From contig NZ_AQGU01000025.1 of the NCBI RefSeq assembly GCF_014905615.1, forward strand, positions 992,001 through 1,056,000: 64,000 nucleotides of DNA, given 5' to 3'. Source of the DNA: Pseudoalteromonas aliena SW19. GTDB lineage: Bacteria > Pseudomonadota > Gammaproteobacteria > Enterobacterales > Alteromonadaceae. Shown here in pieces: positions 9,801 to 17,043 of this stretch. The translations under genes and the position numbers were made by a program. Under the pieces are notes generated by a model. The model was not told the DNA's origin, did no database searches, and was given only the letters and a program-made list of their open reading frames with translations. The stretch's first letter is position 1; the number at the start of each line of letters is the position of its first letter.

Positions 9801-9918
9801 TGAGCATTAAGGCAGCAGCGCACACACCCGCAATCAAACAAATTGCAGAAATAAGCAGTGATAATTTTACACTTAAAGAGTTTAATCCAAAGCGTGATGG
9901 AGGGCGTCGATACACCAC
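6892..9918 (-). CDS. CACHE-HAMP-PAS-GGDEF-EAL cyclic-di-GMP enzyme
   Basis: A 1008-residue inner-membrane protein. A first membrane helix (about 15-37, LSLLISAICLIAGVCAAALM) is followed by a large periplasmic double-CACHE-like sensor (about 45-345) and a second helix (about 351-373). HAMP (about 374-430), a PAS domain with PAC tail (about 450-565), GGDEF (about 575-735) and EAL (about 745-995) follow. The GGDEF motif is intact (residues 649-653, RLGGDEFAVLL) and so is the EAL motif (E777 in YEALLRW), with DFGTGYSSLSYL further on. Both diguanylate cyclase and phosphodiesterase activities are therefore possible. No operon partner; it converges on yciH with a small overlap. Confidence 0.92.
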   Translation of the reverse strand: MVYRRPPSRFGLNSLSVKLSLLISAICLIAGVCAAALMLKSEEKQLVFEEHEVLKSSTDLLVKQFNEKVNTKVNIAEQANSVVVEQLFSKQQSINLSNNAKLQFNNDGTIRSASADGMSAAYLAQKNYSPFYKQLINDSESLWRIIAPTLIHDFFNFYLITKDNFIRISPPNWALNAPANFNFTTGTTYNAVQKNINPTQEPKWSKVYYDKVWNKWVISLLVPIYVENEFLGVTGNDIALNTLISQLPVGDKEKHLLVFDSKGQLLAHPDVSQNLLANYGSKGKTLNTQDFVNDELQAIINEARTMHLSEYANSFEQNDEEHIINIRKIDELDWYIGVYKKRSSTLSALQDLKLKFFGLFIMYAVLVALLLHQALYQLVLRRLHTLVYAVTNFGKGNLQIEFPPENKDEIGTLNGSFRDMTVEIRKLIDGLTQRITEKEIAEKAANRLSKAVAFSGTGVVITNENFIIEYVNPKMLEMTGYPESHFNRTPLLSIIATEMAILVDDIDIDLRSRNYWRGDTLIQGLDKQSIWVSLSVSPIRDESGKITSYVASAQDISFVKESQRKMEQLAYFDTLTGLANRTFFRMQLRKSMALAERGHYAFALFYFDLDEFKRINDTLGHDAGDQLLVEVANRLKKRLRAEDTIARLGGDEFAVLLSGIESQEHATDVANTIQKTLNVPIKLSSNEVIISASIGITMAPYDSLEEDQLLKHADLAMYEAKAKGRNTFHFYSQELDAAANERLFIENELRQALREKQFVIYYQPQVDSRNQQVMGYEALLRWFHPTEGLIPPTKFIPIAEATGLIVELGEWVLQESCDFAVRLKEQGRENNISINLSARQFKDASLVTMLSKMIIKSGVSAKRLHLELTESMLMGNVEAAITQLHELKALGVSISIDDFGTGYSSLSYLKRFPVDILKIDRSFVRDIPEDTNDMEITAAIIAMAQKLNINVVAEGVETIEQVQFLQNNNCFVVQGYYFSAPIPEREFPSLFEKLNNIQRIENLNKNAG

Positions 9919-10077
9919 AGGCCAGCCTTATTATTAATAATTATTTTTATTTAAGTCAGTACTACGAAATATACCAGATCAGAACCTTAAATTATAAATT
10001 TTTTGTTAACTTTTTCATAAATCGTACTCGCTTAAAAGTAAATACTGATTAGTCTGCTATTAAGTACAAATTACTTA

Positions 10078-10270
10078 ACCTTAACTCGGGTTAAGAGATT
10101 TACTAACACATTGAACTATATGATATTTAAATTTATTTTTCTCTAGCCCGAGACTTTCAGTGAAAACAAGACGGATTTACGCGTCAATAGCGGACCAATT
10201 GCAAGTAAATTCAACGCAGTTAGCACTGAAAGTAGCTGCTTGAGATAGATTTATTATCCAAAGTTCAGGT
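10078..10270. repeat. Repeat family B, copy 1 (MITE-like, 193 bp)
   Basis: About 85 % identical by eye to 48389-48579. The ends are inverted: ACCTTAACTCGGG at the left and CCAAAGTTCAGGT at the right, a diverged form of the perfect 13-bp ends of copy 2. Flanks TACTTA and TCCTTA look like a decayed 6-bp target duplication. No coding potential. It stops seven bases before the -35 element of pheA. The rest of the gap 9919-10077 holds nothing I recognise apart from the 5 prime region of the GGDEF/EAL gene. Confidence 0.85.
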
Positions 10271-10276
10271 TCCTTA

Positions 10277-10305
10277 TTGACATTAAAGACAACACTCCAT
10301 ACATT
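10277..10305 (+). promoter_or_regulatory. pheA promoter
   Basis: TTGACA at 10277-10282, a 17-base spacer, then TACATT at 10300-10305: a near-consensus sigma-70 promoter. The expected start of transcription is about 10311-10313, which coincides with the first codons of the leader peptide. The promoter begins directly after repeat B. Confidence 0.7.
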
Positions 10306-10308
10306 AAC

Positions 10309-10365
10309 ATGATGAATATTATTTACGCTCACACCTTTTTTTCGTTTTTTAGCTTCTTTATATAG
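10309..10365 (+). CDS. pheL: pheA leader peptide (PheL-like)
   Basis: A short reading frame ATG ATG ... TAG encoding MMNIIYAHTFFSFFSFFI, or the same from the second ATG at 10312. Six of its last eight residues are phenylalanine, arranged as three FF pairs, as expected for a peptide that measures Phe-tRNA supply. It lies directly upstream of a terminator hairpin and of pheA. No Shine-Dalgarno is visible, and the predicted transcript starts at the start codon, so it may be translated from a leaderless message. Too short for ordinary gene finders. Confidence 0.85.
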   Translation: MMNIIYAHTFFSFFSFFI

Positions 10366-10434
10366 AAGAGGCTTCCCTGTTTGTGAGATAAAATCAATCG
10401 AATAGTAAAGCCTCCCAACTGGGAGGCTTTTTTG
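10351..10434 (+). promoter_or_regulatory. pheA transcription attenuator
   Basis: The terminator stem is 10408-10416 with 10421-10429 (AAGCCTCCC, loop AACT, GGGAGGCTT) followed by a T run. GAGGCTT at 10368-10374 is exactly complementary to AAGCCTC at 10408-10414 and can form the antiterminator. CTTC at 10353-10356 pairs with GAAG at 10365-10368 to form the early hairpin that a ribosome stalled on the Phe codons would block. This is the classical E. coli phe attenuation layout: scarce Phe-tRNA allows read-through into pheA. Confidence 0.88.
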
Positions 10435-10481
10435 TTTCTGCCGTATAATTCGGCGGATTTTTTTGGAATGAGGAAACCAAA

Positions 10482-11639
10482 ATGACTAATGATGTATTAA
10501 ATACATTAAGACACGACATAAACGAAATTGATTCTGATCTACTCGTGTTATTAGCAAAACGCCGCCGTATTAGCCATGGAGTTGTAGAGTATAAAATAGC
10601 TAATAACAAGCCTATTCGTGATGAAGCACGTGAGCTAGCATTGCTTGAAAAGCTAATTGGCTACGGAAAGTCACTTGGTTTAGATGCTTATTATGTGAAT
10701 AATGTTTTTCAAACCATCTTAGAAGATTCTGTATTACATCAGCAAGCGATGCTGCAAAAAAACTTAAACCCTGATGCATTAAGCGAAACTCATCGTGTTA
10801 CTTATTTGGGCGGCCAAGGATCATACAGCCAATTAGCCTGTCATAAATACTTTAGTCGCCGTCCAGGTAAACTTATTGAAATAGGCTGTACATCATTTGA
10901 TGAAATAACGGCTAAAGTAGAAAACGGCCAAGCTGATTTTGGCTTACTCCCTATCGAAAATACAAGCTCTGGTAGTATTAATGAGGTGTTTGATTTACTA
11001 CAACATGCGCAAGTATCTATTGTTGGCGAAGTTACCCACAGCGTAGAGCATTGCTTACTCGCAAACCCCGGCAGTGAACTCAGCCAGCTAACTAAAATAT
11101 TTGCACATCCGCAACCATTTGCTCAGTGTAGTCGATTCTTACAAGGGCTAGGTGACTTACAACACGAAACCTGTGATTCAACATCAAGCGCATTACAGTC
11201 AGCTTTAAGCACACCTAATAGCGCCGCAATAGGCTCTGCACAAGCGGGGAAAAACGTAGGGCTTGAGGTTATTAAATCAAACCTAGCAAACCAAAGCGAA
11301 AACCATAGCCGCTTTATTGTTGTTGCGCGTAAGCCTCTTCAGGTATCCAATCAAATTCCAACCAAGACCAGCTTAATAATGTCGACAAAACAACAAGCAG
11401 GATCGCTTGCTGACGCATTAATGATTTTTAAACAGCACAAAATTAATCTGGTAAAACTAGAATCTCGCCCTACTCCGGGCAACCCATGGGAAGAAGTTTT
11501 TTATGTTGACCTAGAGGCGAACCTTGCAGACAATCAAGTAAAAACAGCACTAGAAGAACTTAAAGAGCATACTCAGTACGTGCGTATTCTGGGCTGCTAC
11601 CAAAGTGAAACGTTACAGGCAGTGAGCGTAAATAGTTAA
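10482..11639 (+). CDS. pheA: Bifunctional chorismate mutase / prephenate dehydratase (P-protein)
   Basis: A 385-residue cytoplasmic enzyme that makes phenylpyruvate from chorismate in phenylalanine synthesis. The AroQ chorismate mutase occupies about 1-90 (LRHDINEIDSDLLVLLAKRR, helical). Prephenate dehydratase spans about 103-285 (YLGGQGSYSQLACHKYF, GLLPIENTSSGSINEV, ENHSRFIVVAR, where Ser stands for the usual Thr of the T-R-F motif). The C-terminal ACT domain at about 297-375 contains KLESRPTPGNPWEE, the ESRP motif used for Phe feedback inhibition. A good ribosome binding site (AATGAGGA) precedes the ATG. It is controlled by the attenuator just upstream and converges on tyrA, with repeat A between them. 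Confidence 0.97.
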   Translation: MTNDVLNTLRHDINEIDSDLLVLLAKRRRISHGVVEYKIANNKPIRDEARELALLEKLIGYGKSLGLDAYYVNNVFQTILEDSVLHQQAMLQKNLNPDALSETHRVTYLGGQGSYSQLACHKYFSRRPGKLIEIGCTSFDEITAKVENGQADFGLLPIENTSSGSINEVFDLLQHAQVSIVGEVTHSVEHCLLANPGSELSQLTKIFAHPQPFAQCSRFLQGLGDLQHETCDSTSSALQSALSTPNSAAIGSAQAGKNVGLEVIKSNLANQSENHSRFIVVARKPLQVSNQIPTKTSLIMSTKQQAGSLADALMIFKQHKINLVKLESRPTPGNPWEEVFYVDLEANLADNQVKTALEELKEHTQYVRILGCYQSETLQAVSVNS

Positions 11640-11660
11640 TTGAGTTTAACTTGAAACTAC

Positions 11661-11678
11661 GGGGCCGACAAAGGCCCC
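11661..11678 (+). terminator. Hairpin after pheA
   Basis: GGGGCC at 11661-11666 pairs with GGCCCC at 11673-11678, 21 bases after the pheA stop. There is no T-tract, so it may only stabilise the 3 prime end. Confidence 0.4.
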
Positions 11679-11689
11679 AAAGAGCTGCG

Positions 11690-11811
11690 CATGTTTAGCA
11701 TTTATGCTGCGTTATCGCCTATTTATGGGGAACATACATCACAGGGTCTCTCTTGCTTAAATAGCAAACAGTCTGCTGAAAATCAAACCACCAAAGTTCA
11801 ACACGCCCTGA
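11690..11811. repeat. Repeat family A, copy 1 (partial)
   Basis: Shares long blocks (for example TTTATGCTGCGTTATCGCC and CAAACAGTCTGCTG) with 33061-33245 in the same orientation and with 21782-21960 in inverse orientation. It lacks the distal part carrying the AACAAAGAGTTAATCG block. It ends next to, and possibly inside, the tyrA stop codon (TTAATC is shared with the right flank of the copy at 33061). Confidence 0.85.
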
Positions 11812-11814
11812 ACG

Positions 11815-12954
11815 TTAATCGAGTACCTTTGCATCATTCGCTTTATTTAATAAACTTCTACTCTGCGTTAAAAAGTGCTGCGTTGAATCAGAAAAATACG
11901 CCTTTGCATCAGCAAAGGAAGCTATTAACGCGCTTTTATCTCCCGCTTTTAATTTTGCTAATGTACTAGAAAATGTATCTTGATACTGCGCAAGCAAACT
12001 TTCTACATCGTCAAATTGAGCCAACATGATATCCGAATAAAGCTCTGGTGATTGAGCAAATAAACGTCCCACCATCATTAATTCAAGCTGATAAATTGGT
12101 GAAGAGCAGCTTCGTAACTCTTCTAACGTATGGCTTTGCTTAGCTAGAAATTGCCCATATACAAAGGTGGTTAAATGGCGCATTACTTGAATAATTTGCA
12201 TTGCTTCATCGTGCTTTTTCGCATCAAGTTCAACAAGTTGGCAACCCCATACTTGTAACTGCGCTAATAAACCTTTAGCAGCTTGATGATTTCGACCTTC
12301 ACACACAACTATTGTTTGTTTTACCCAATGGGATATGTCTGGTCCGAACATAGGGTGTAAACCAACCACAGGGCCACTGTGTGCAGCTTTCAGTGCTTTG
12401 ATCGGCGATTGCTTCACTGATGTTATATCAACAAGTAAACAATCATCATCAAGTTTAGGTAATTTGGCAACTACGGAGTCTAATGCATTAATAGGCACAC
12501 TCATCATTACCAACTTAGCGCCTTTTAAAATATTTTTCGCATCGCTTTGCTGATCTTTATCTAAAATTTTAACGTCGTAACCTGAGCGAATAAACTGCTG
12601 TGCAAATAACTGCCCCATAGCACCTTGACCACCCACGATCACAATGGGCGAAAGTTCTGGCGCTGCACATGCAAGTTTTGCTTGTTGGTTTTGATAGGCT
12701 TCTCGCATCATGCGTCTTAGTATATCTTCAACGAGATCTGGGCTTACATTTTTATTTATTGCTTCTTGTCGTCTTGCCGCTAATAGCTCTGCTTCACGAA
12801 CAGGTGCATGTAAAGGCGCACCCGTTTGTTGTTTTATCTCACCAATTTTTTGCGTAATACCGTTGCGTTTAGCGAGTAAAGCAACCAGCTGTGCATCGCA
12901 TTCATCTATACCTGCTCTTAGCTGTGCTAAATCATTTATGTCAGCCACGTTCAT
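11815..12954 (-). CDS. tyrA: Bifunctional chorismate mutase / prephenate dehydrogenase (T-protein)
   Basis: A 379-residue cytoplasmic enzyme that converts chorismate to 4-hydroxyphenylpyruvate for tyrosine synthesis. Chorismate mutase at about 1-90 (LAQLRAGIDECDAQLVALLA, KRNGITQKIGEIK). Prephenate dehydrogenase at about 100-370 begins with the NAD-binding PIVIVGGQGAMGQLFAQQF and contains LVDITSVKQSPIKAL and VVGLHPMFGPD. Length and order match E. coli TyrA. GGTGG just before the ATG is the ribosome binding site. A TyrR-box-like palindrome lies 22-39 bases upstream. The stop codon abuts repeat A, and there is no obvious terminator of its own. Confidence 0.96.
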   Translation of the reverse strand: MNVADINDLAQLRAGIDECDAQLVALLAKRNGITQKIGEIKQQTGAPLHAPVREAELLAARRQEAINKNVSPDLVEDILRRMMREAYQNQQAKLACAAPELSPIVIVGGQGAMGQLFAQQFIRSGYDVKILDKDQQSDAKNILKGAKLVMMSVPINALDSVVAKLPKLDDDCLLVDITSVKQSPIKALKAAHSGPVVGLHPMFGPDISHWVKQTIVVCEGRNHQAAKGLLAQLQVWGCQLVELDAKKHDEAMQIIQVMRHLTTFVYGQFLAKQSHTLEELRSCSSPIYQLELMMVGRLFAQSPELYSDIMLAQFDDVESLLAQYQDTFSSTLAKLKAGDKSALIASFADAKAYFSDSTQHFLTQSRSLLNKANDAKVLD

Positions 12955-12975
12955 ACCACCTTAAAAAACAAATAA

Positions 12976-12993
12976 CGTAAATATAAATTTACA
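12976..12993 (-). promoter_or_regulatory. TyrR box upstream of tyrA
   Basis: On the tyrA strand the site reads TGTAAATTTATATTTACG, matching the TyrR consensus TGTAAA-N6-TTTACA at 11 of 12 positions, including the key G and C spaced as required. It is centred about 30 bases before the tyrA start and overlaps the likely -10 region (a TTGATT -35 candidate lies upstream), which suggests repression by TyrR with tyrosine. Confidence 0.75.
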
Positions 12994-13133
12994 TAAAAGT
13001 AAACTAATCAATACGATAAATACTAACAGGATCGATGAACTGAGAAAAGATTAATCCCAAAATTTTACGGGTAATGAAAGCTAGATGAAGAGTTAAGAGT
13101 TAAGAGTTAAGAAAATAATATCACAAAAACCAA

Positions 13134-13170
13134 AACGGGTTGCAACCCGAAGGATGCAACCCGTTTTTTT
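13134..13170 (-). terminator. Terminator of the rpsP-rplS operon
   Basis: An 11-bp perfect stem (13134-13144 with 13155-13165, AACGGGTTGCA) starts about 25 bases after the rplS stop and has T-rich tails on both strands. It can also stop transcription in the other direction. Confidence 0.9.
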
Positions 13171-13190
13171 GCGTTGATAAACAGCGCGTA

Positions 13191-13550
13191 TTAGTTAAGT
13201 TTTTCTCTAATACGTGCAGATTTACCAGAACGCTCACGTAGATAGTAAAGCTTAGCACGGCGAACTGCACCGCGACGCTTAACTGTTACGCTATCAATAA
13301 GAGGGCTGTGCGTTTGGAATACACGCTCAACACCTTCACCGTTCGAAATCTTACGAACAGTAAATGCTGAGTGAAGACCACGATTACGCTTAGCGATTAC
13401 AACACCTTCAAAGGCCTGTAGACGCTCTTTAGCACCTTCTTTTACTTTTACCTGTACAACCACTGTATCACCAGGGCCGAATGTAGGTACGTCTGTTTTA
13501 AGCTGCTCATCTTCAAGCGCTTTAATAATATTTTGGTTTACTTTTGCCAT
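13191..13550 (-). CDS. rplS: 50S ribosomal protein L19
   Basis: 119 residues from [20 protein letters not shown], the conserved L19 start; four further in-frame residues upstream (MRNI) are unlikely to be used. L19 sits at the interface between the ribosomal subunits. Family motifs include [33 protein letters not shown] and the basic C-terminus [20 protein letters not shown]. It is the last gene of rpsP-rimM-trmD-rplS, 33 bases after trmD, and is followed by a strong terminator. Confidence 0.98.
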   Translation of the reverse strand: MAKVNQNIIKALEDEQLKTDVPTFGPGDTVVVQVKVKEGAKERLQAFEGVVIAKRNRGLHSAFTVRKISNGEGVERVFQTHSPLIDSVTVKRRGAVRRAKLYYLRERSGKSARIREKLN

Positions 13551-13583
13551 TATGTTTCTCACTTTCCTAGGTGTAACTGTCTT

Positions 13584-14351
13584 CTAGCCACAAGCTTTTT
13601 GGTACTCTTGCTGAAATTTCGCGAGTAATACCGCTTGCTCCTCAGTCAGAGCTAGGTTATGCAACAAGTCAGGACGTCGTAACCAAGTTCTGCCTAATGA
13701 CTGCATAAGCCGCCATTTTGCTATCTTTTGGTGGTTGCCACTGAGTAATACAGCAGGAACCTGTTTGTCGTCCAATGTTTCTGGTCGTGTATAGTGTGGA
13801 CAATCTAACAAGCCATCCGAAAACGAATCTTGTTCTGCTGACTGGTTATGACCTAACACGCCTGGCACTAATCGCGCTACTGCGTCAATTAATGTCATGG
13901 CAGGTAGTTCACCACCACTCAAAATAAAATCACCAATTGACCATTCTTCGTCAACATATGATTCTATTATTCTCTCATCTATACCTTCATAGCGACCGGC
14001 AATCAAAATCAGTTTTTTAGAACTTGCGAGTTCGCTTGCTCCTTGCTGATCAAGTTTGCGCCCTTGTGGGGACATATAAATTACTTTAGCACCATCACCT
14101 GCCGCTTTTTTAGCGTCAAGAATGGCTTTTTTTAATGGTTCAACCATCATTAACATACCAGGTCCGCCCCCGTAAGGGCGATCATCCACTGTTCTATGCT
14201 TATCTAAAGCGTAATCCCGTGGATTCCAACAGTTAAAATCAATTAAACCACTTTTTACTGCGCGACCGGTAACCCCTTGCTGGGTAATTGCATCAAACAT
14301 GTCTGGAAAAAGGCTTATCACCCCTACCCATAATGAACTAGTTTGCGTCAT
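13584..14351 (-). CDS. trmD: tRNA (guanine-37-N1)-methyltransferase
   Basis: 255 residues, the standard TrmD length. It methylates G37 next to the anticodon using S-adenosylmethionine, preventing +1 frameshifts. The SPOUT trefoil knot is visible in [18 protein letters not shown] and [20 protein letters not shown] followed by [13 protein letters not shown]. The N-terminal part has [18 protein letters not shown] and [14 protein letters not shown]. The start overlaps the rimM stop by one base, so translation is coupled. The C-terminal ~80 residues form the tRNA-binding helical domain ([18 protein letters not shown]). Confidence 0.98.
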   Translation of the reverse strand: MTQTSSLWVGVISLFPDMFDAITQQGVTGRAVKSGLIDFNCWNPRDYALDKHRTVDDRPYGGGPGMLMMVEPLKKAILDAKKAAGDGAKVIYMSPQGRKLDQQGASELASSKKLILIAGRYEGIDERIIESYVDEEWSIGDFILSGGELPAMTLIDAVARLVPGVLGHNQSAEQDSFSDGLLDCPHYTRPETLDDKQVPAVLLSGNHQKIAKWRLMQSLGRTWLRRPDLLHNLALTEEQAVLLAKFQQEYQKACG

Positions 14352-14887
14352 TAAAACCCAGGATCCCAGTCTACGGTAATTTCTCTTGCATCGTATTTAA
14401 CGTCTTTAATAACTGAATCAGTTAAAAAAGGAATTAAACGCTCAGCTTGACCAAATGCGTCTTTACTGTTTGCTTTCACAACTAGTACGTCATTTGATCC
14501 TGTCTCCATTAGGTCATCAACAATGCCTAAGTCATAACCTTTATCAGTTACAACGGACATGCCAATGAGATCTCGCCAATAAAACTCACCTTGCGGGAGT
14601 TCTGGTAATTGCGCTGAATCCATTGAGATTTCGGCATGGGTATAAGCCATAGCTTCGTCTCGGTCGTTTACCTGCGCAAATTTAGCGATAAAGCCTTTGT
14701 TGTGGCGACGCCAGTCGACCACTTCTAAGGACTGCCATTTACCTTGCTGCCCTATCAACCACGGGCTGAAATCGAAGATCCCTATGGGATCATCAGTAAA
14801 TGAATGTACCTTAAGCCAGCCCTTTATACCATATGGGGCACCGAGCTTTCCTACGACAATTATTGATGAGGTGTTCTCTTGACTCAT
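14351..14887 (-). CDS. rimM: 16S rRNA processing protein RimM
   Basis: 178 residues with two beta-barrel domains. The N-terminal RimM domain (about 10-90) starts [20 protein letters not shown]. The C-terminal PRC-barrel (about 100-175) includes [25 protein letters not shown] and [12 protein letters not shown], ending in the usual ITVDWDPGF. RimM assists maturation of the 30S head domain and binds S19. It lies 17 bases after rpsP and overlaps trmD by one base, the conserved ribosomal-tRNA modification operon. Confidence 0.98.
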   Translation of the reverse strand: MSQENTSSIIVVGKLGAPYGIKGWLKVHSFTDDPIGIFDFSPWLIGQQGKWQSLEVVDWRRHNKGFIAKFAQVNDRDEAMAYTHAEISMDSAQLPELPQGEFYWRDLIGMSVVTDKGYDLGIVDDLMETGSNDVLVVKANSKDAFGQAERLIPFLTDSVIKDVKYDAREITVDWDPGF

Positions 14888-14904
14888 GGTTACACTTACG
14901 CCTA

Positions 14905-15153
14905 TTAAGCCGCTTTACGAGCGTCTTTTACTAACTTAGCTACGCGATCTGAAAGAGATGCGCCCTGACCTACCCAGTGTTCAACACGTGGTAAATCTAA
15001 ACGAATTTTTTCTTCTTGACCTGCAGCAATTGGGTTAAAAAAGCCTACTTTCTCGATGAAGCGACCGTCACGCGAGAAACGGCTATCCGCAACCACAATT
15101 TGATAGAAAGGGCGTTTTTTAGCGCCACCACGTTGCAAACGAATAGTTACCAT
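14905..15153 (-). CDS. rpsP: 30S ribosomal protein S16
   Basis: 82 residues, start [20 protein letters not shown] as in all S16 proteins. It binds 16S rRNA early in small-subunit assembly. Conserved [19 protein letters not shown] and the basic C-terminus are present. First gene of the operon; its promoter and a leader hairpin are visible about 70-95 bases upstream. AGAGGA is the ribosome binding site. Confidence 0.98.
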
Positions 15154-15196
15154 ACCGTCCTCTATAAAGATTGACTGTTTTCATTAATAAGATTTA

Positions 15197-15248
15197 CTCC
15201 CCAGAATGGGGAGCTGGGGAATTGTACGAGTTTTTGGCAATAACGCAA
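15197..15248 (-). promoter_or_regulatory. rpsP promoter and leader hairpin
   Basis: On the minus strand, TTGCGT (15243-15248) and TACAAT (15221-15226) are spaced by 16 bases. Immediately downstream, CTCCCCA/TGGGGAG (15197-15213) forms a tight hairpin near the 5 prime end of the message, a possible stability or regulatory element. Confidence 0.65.
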
Positions 15249-15344
15249 GTAAGAAGTGAACCAAAAAGACAGTTTAGTAGGTTAAATTGTGATCTGAACG
15301 AGGAAATAGGATTAACTATGTACAATACGCATAATTTATTCAAT

Positions 15345-15371
15345 AAAAAAGGAGCAATTTGCTCCCTTTTT
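15345..15371 (-). terminator. ffh terminator
   Basis: GGAGCA/TGCTCC stem (15351-15356 with 15360-15365) flanked by A and T runs on both sides, 43 bases after the ffh stop and before the rpsP promoter. Confidence 0.9.
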
Positions 15372-15413
15372 ATTGAATATGATTTTTATTTTAAAAATAG
15401 CGCTGAGCTAATT

Positions 15414-16793
15414 TTAAAATTTAGGCCCACCGCCTCCCATCATTCCTGGAGGTAACATGCCTTTCATACCGCGCATCATTTTCATCATGCCGCCTTTACC
15501 TTTCATCTTTTTCATCATTTTTTGCATTTGCGTAAACTGCTTGAGCAACTTATTGATCTCTTGCACTTGTGTACCAGAGCCCGCTGCGATACGTTTTTTA
15601 CGCGAACCTTTAATGATTTCAGGACGAGCACGTTCTTTTTTCGTCATAGAGCTAATAATTGCTTCCATTTGAATGAACGTTTTATCACCCATTTGCCCTT
15701 TAACTGCATCGGGTAAATTAGACATACCAGGCAGTTTATCAAGCATTGACATCATGCCGCCCATGCTTTTCATTTGTTTAAGTTGATCGGCAAAATCGTC
15801 AAGCGTAAAACCTGCACCTTTAAATACTTTTTCCGCAACTTTGGCAGCCTGCTCTTTATCGACTTTCATCTCGACTTCTTCGATTAATGAAAGTACATCA
15901 CCCATACCTAAAATACGCGACGCTATACGGTCCGGATGAAAAGGTTCTAATGCATCAGTACGCTCACCCACACCCATAAATTTAATCGGTTTACCCGTGA
16001 TATGGCGAATAGATAAAGCGGCACCACCACGCGCATCACCGTCGGTCTTTGTTAATATAACACCGGTAAGTGGTAATGCTTCGTCAAATGCTTTTGCTGT
16101 ATTGGCGGCATCTTGGCCTGTCATTGCATCAACAACAAATAATGTTTCAATTGGGTTGATTGCTTTATGAAGATCTTTAATCTCATCCATCATGTCACTA
16201 TCGACATGTAAACGACCAGCGGTATCAACAAGTACTACATCGATAAATTTCTTTTTTGCATGAGAGATAGCAGCTGTTGCAATATCTACCGGCTTTTGCG
16301 AGATATCACTTGGGAAAAAATCAACATCAACTTCAGCAGCAAGTGTTTCCAACTGCTTGATTGCCGCTGGGCGGTATACGTCGGCACTGACTACAAGCAC
16401 CGATTTTTTCTTACGCTCTTTTAAAAACTTAGCTAGTTTTGCAACACTCGTGGTTTTACCTGCACCTTGAAGACCTGCCATCATTACAACCGCTGGCGGT
16501 TGTGCATTTAAACTCAGCTCTTCATTGGCTTCACCCATTGCTTTTTCAAGTTCTTCGCGTACGATTTTTACGAATACTTGGCCTGGGCTTAAACTTTTAG
16601 TAACTTCCACACCAACGGCGCGTTCTTTTACTTGTTTTACAAAATCACGAACAACAGGCAACGCCACATCGGCTTCTAAAAAAGCCATACGCACTTCACG
16701 AAGAGTGTCTTTAATGTTGTCTTCTGTTAGGCGGCCTCGACCACTGATATTTTTTAAGGTTTTACCTAATCGTTCTTGGAGGTTCTCAAACAT
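15414..16793 (-). CDS. ffh: Signal recognition particle protein Ffh
   Basis: 459 residues, the usual length. Binds signal sequences on nascent chains together with 4.5S RNA and delivers ribosomes to FtsY at the inner membrane. N domain (1-95), GTPase G domain with P-loop GLQGAGKTTSVAKL at about 108-121, DTAGRLHVDSDM, TKTDGDARGGAALS, then the methionine-rich M domain (about 325-459, MKSMGGMMSMLDKLPGM and a C-terminus packed with Met and Gly). Divergent from ypjD, which is the conserved neighbour in many gammaproteobacteria. Confidence 0.98.
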   Translation of the reverse strand: MFENLQERLGKTLKNISGRGRLTEDNIKDTLREVRMAFLEADVALPVVRDFVKQVKERAVGVEVTKSLSPGQVFVKIVREELEKAMGEANEELSLNAQPPAVVMMAGLQGAGKTTSVAKLAKFLKERKKKSVLVVSADVYRPAAIKQLETLAAEVDVDFFPSDISQKPVDIATAAISHAKKKFIDVVLVDTAGRLHVDSDMMDEIKDLHKAINPIETLFVVDAMTGQDAANTAKAFDEALPLTGVILTKTDGDARGGAALSIRHITGKPIKFMGVGERTDALEPFHPDRIASRILGMGDVLSLIEEVEMKVDKEQAAKVAEKVFKGAGFTLDDFADQLKQMKSMGGMMSMLDKLPGMSNLPDAVKGQMGDKTFIQMEAIISSMTKKERARPEIIKGSRKKRIAAGSGTQVQEINKLLKQFTQMQKMMKKMKGKGGMMKMMRGMKGMLPPGMMGGGGPKF

Positions 16794-17043
16794 GTATCGG
16801 TTCCGATAAGACGTTATATCAATCTAATCACACGACCGCTTAGTCTGGTCGTTCAATTAACAATATTGATATTATTAAATTTGAATTAAAAACAGTATAC
16901 CGTAAATGGTGGCGGACAATACAGTGTTCAAGTGCTAGTAGTTGAGTTTCTTTTTTTAAGGTCTATGCATTTGCTTTGCTATAAAATACAATGGCTACAT
17001 AACAACAAGAATTTTTTGACTCAAATTAAGTGGCCCAAGCATT

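Noticed and set aside
11691-11969. A 92-codon open frame between pheA and tyrA
   Set aside because: It runs through repeat A and the antisense of the tyrA end; no ribosome binding site and no family resemblance.
16820-16850. Small hairpin CGACCGCTTAGTCTGGTCG between ffh and ypjD
   Set aside because: Short imperfect stem with no T-tract and no clear role in a divergent promoter region.
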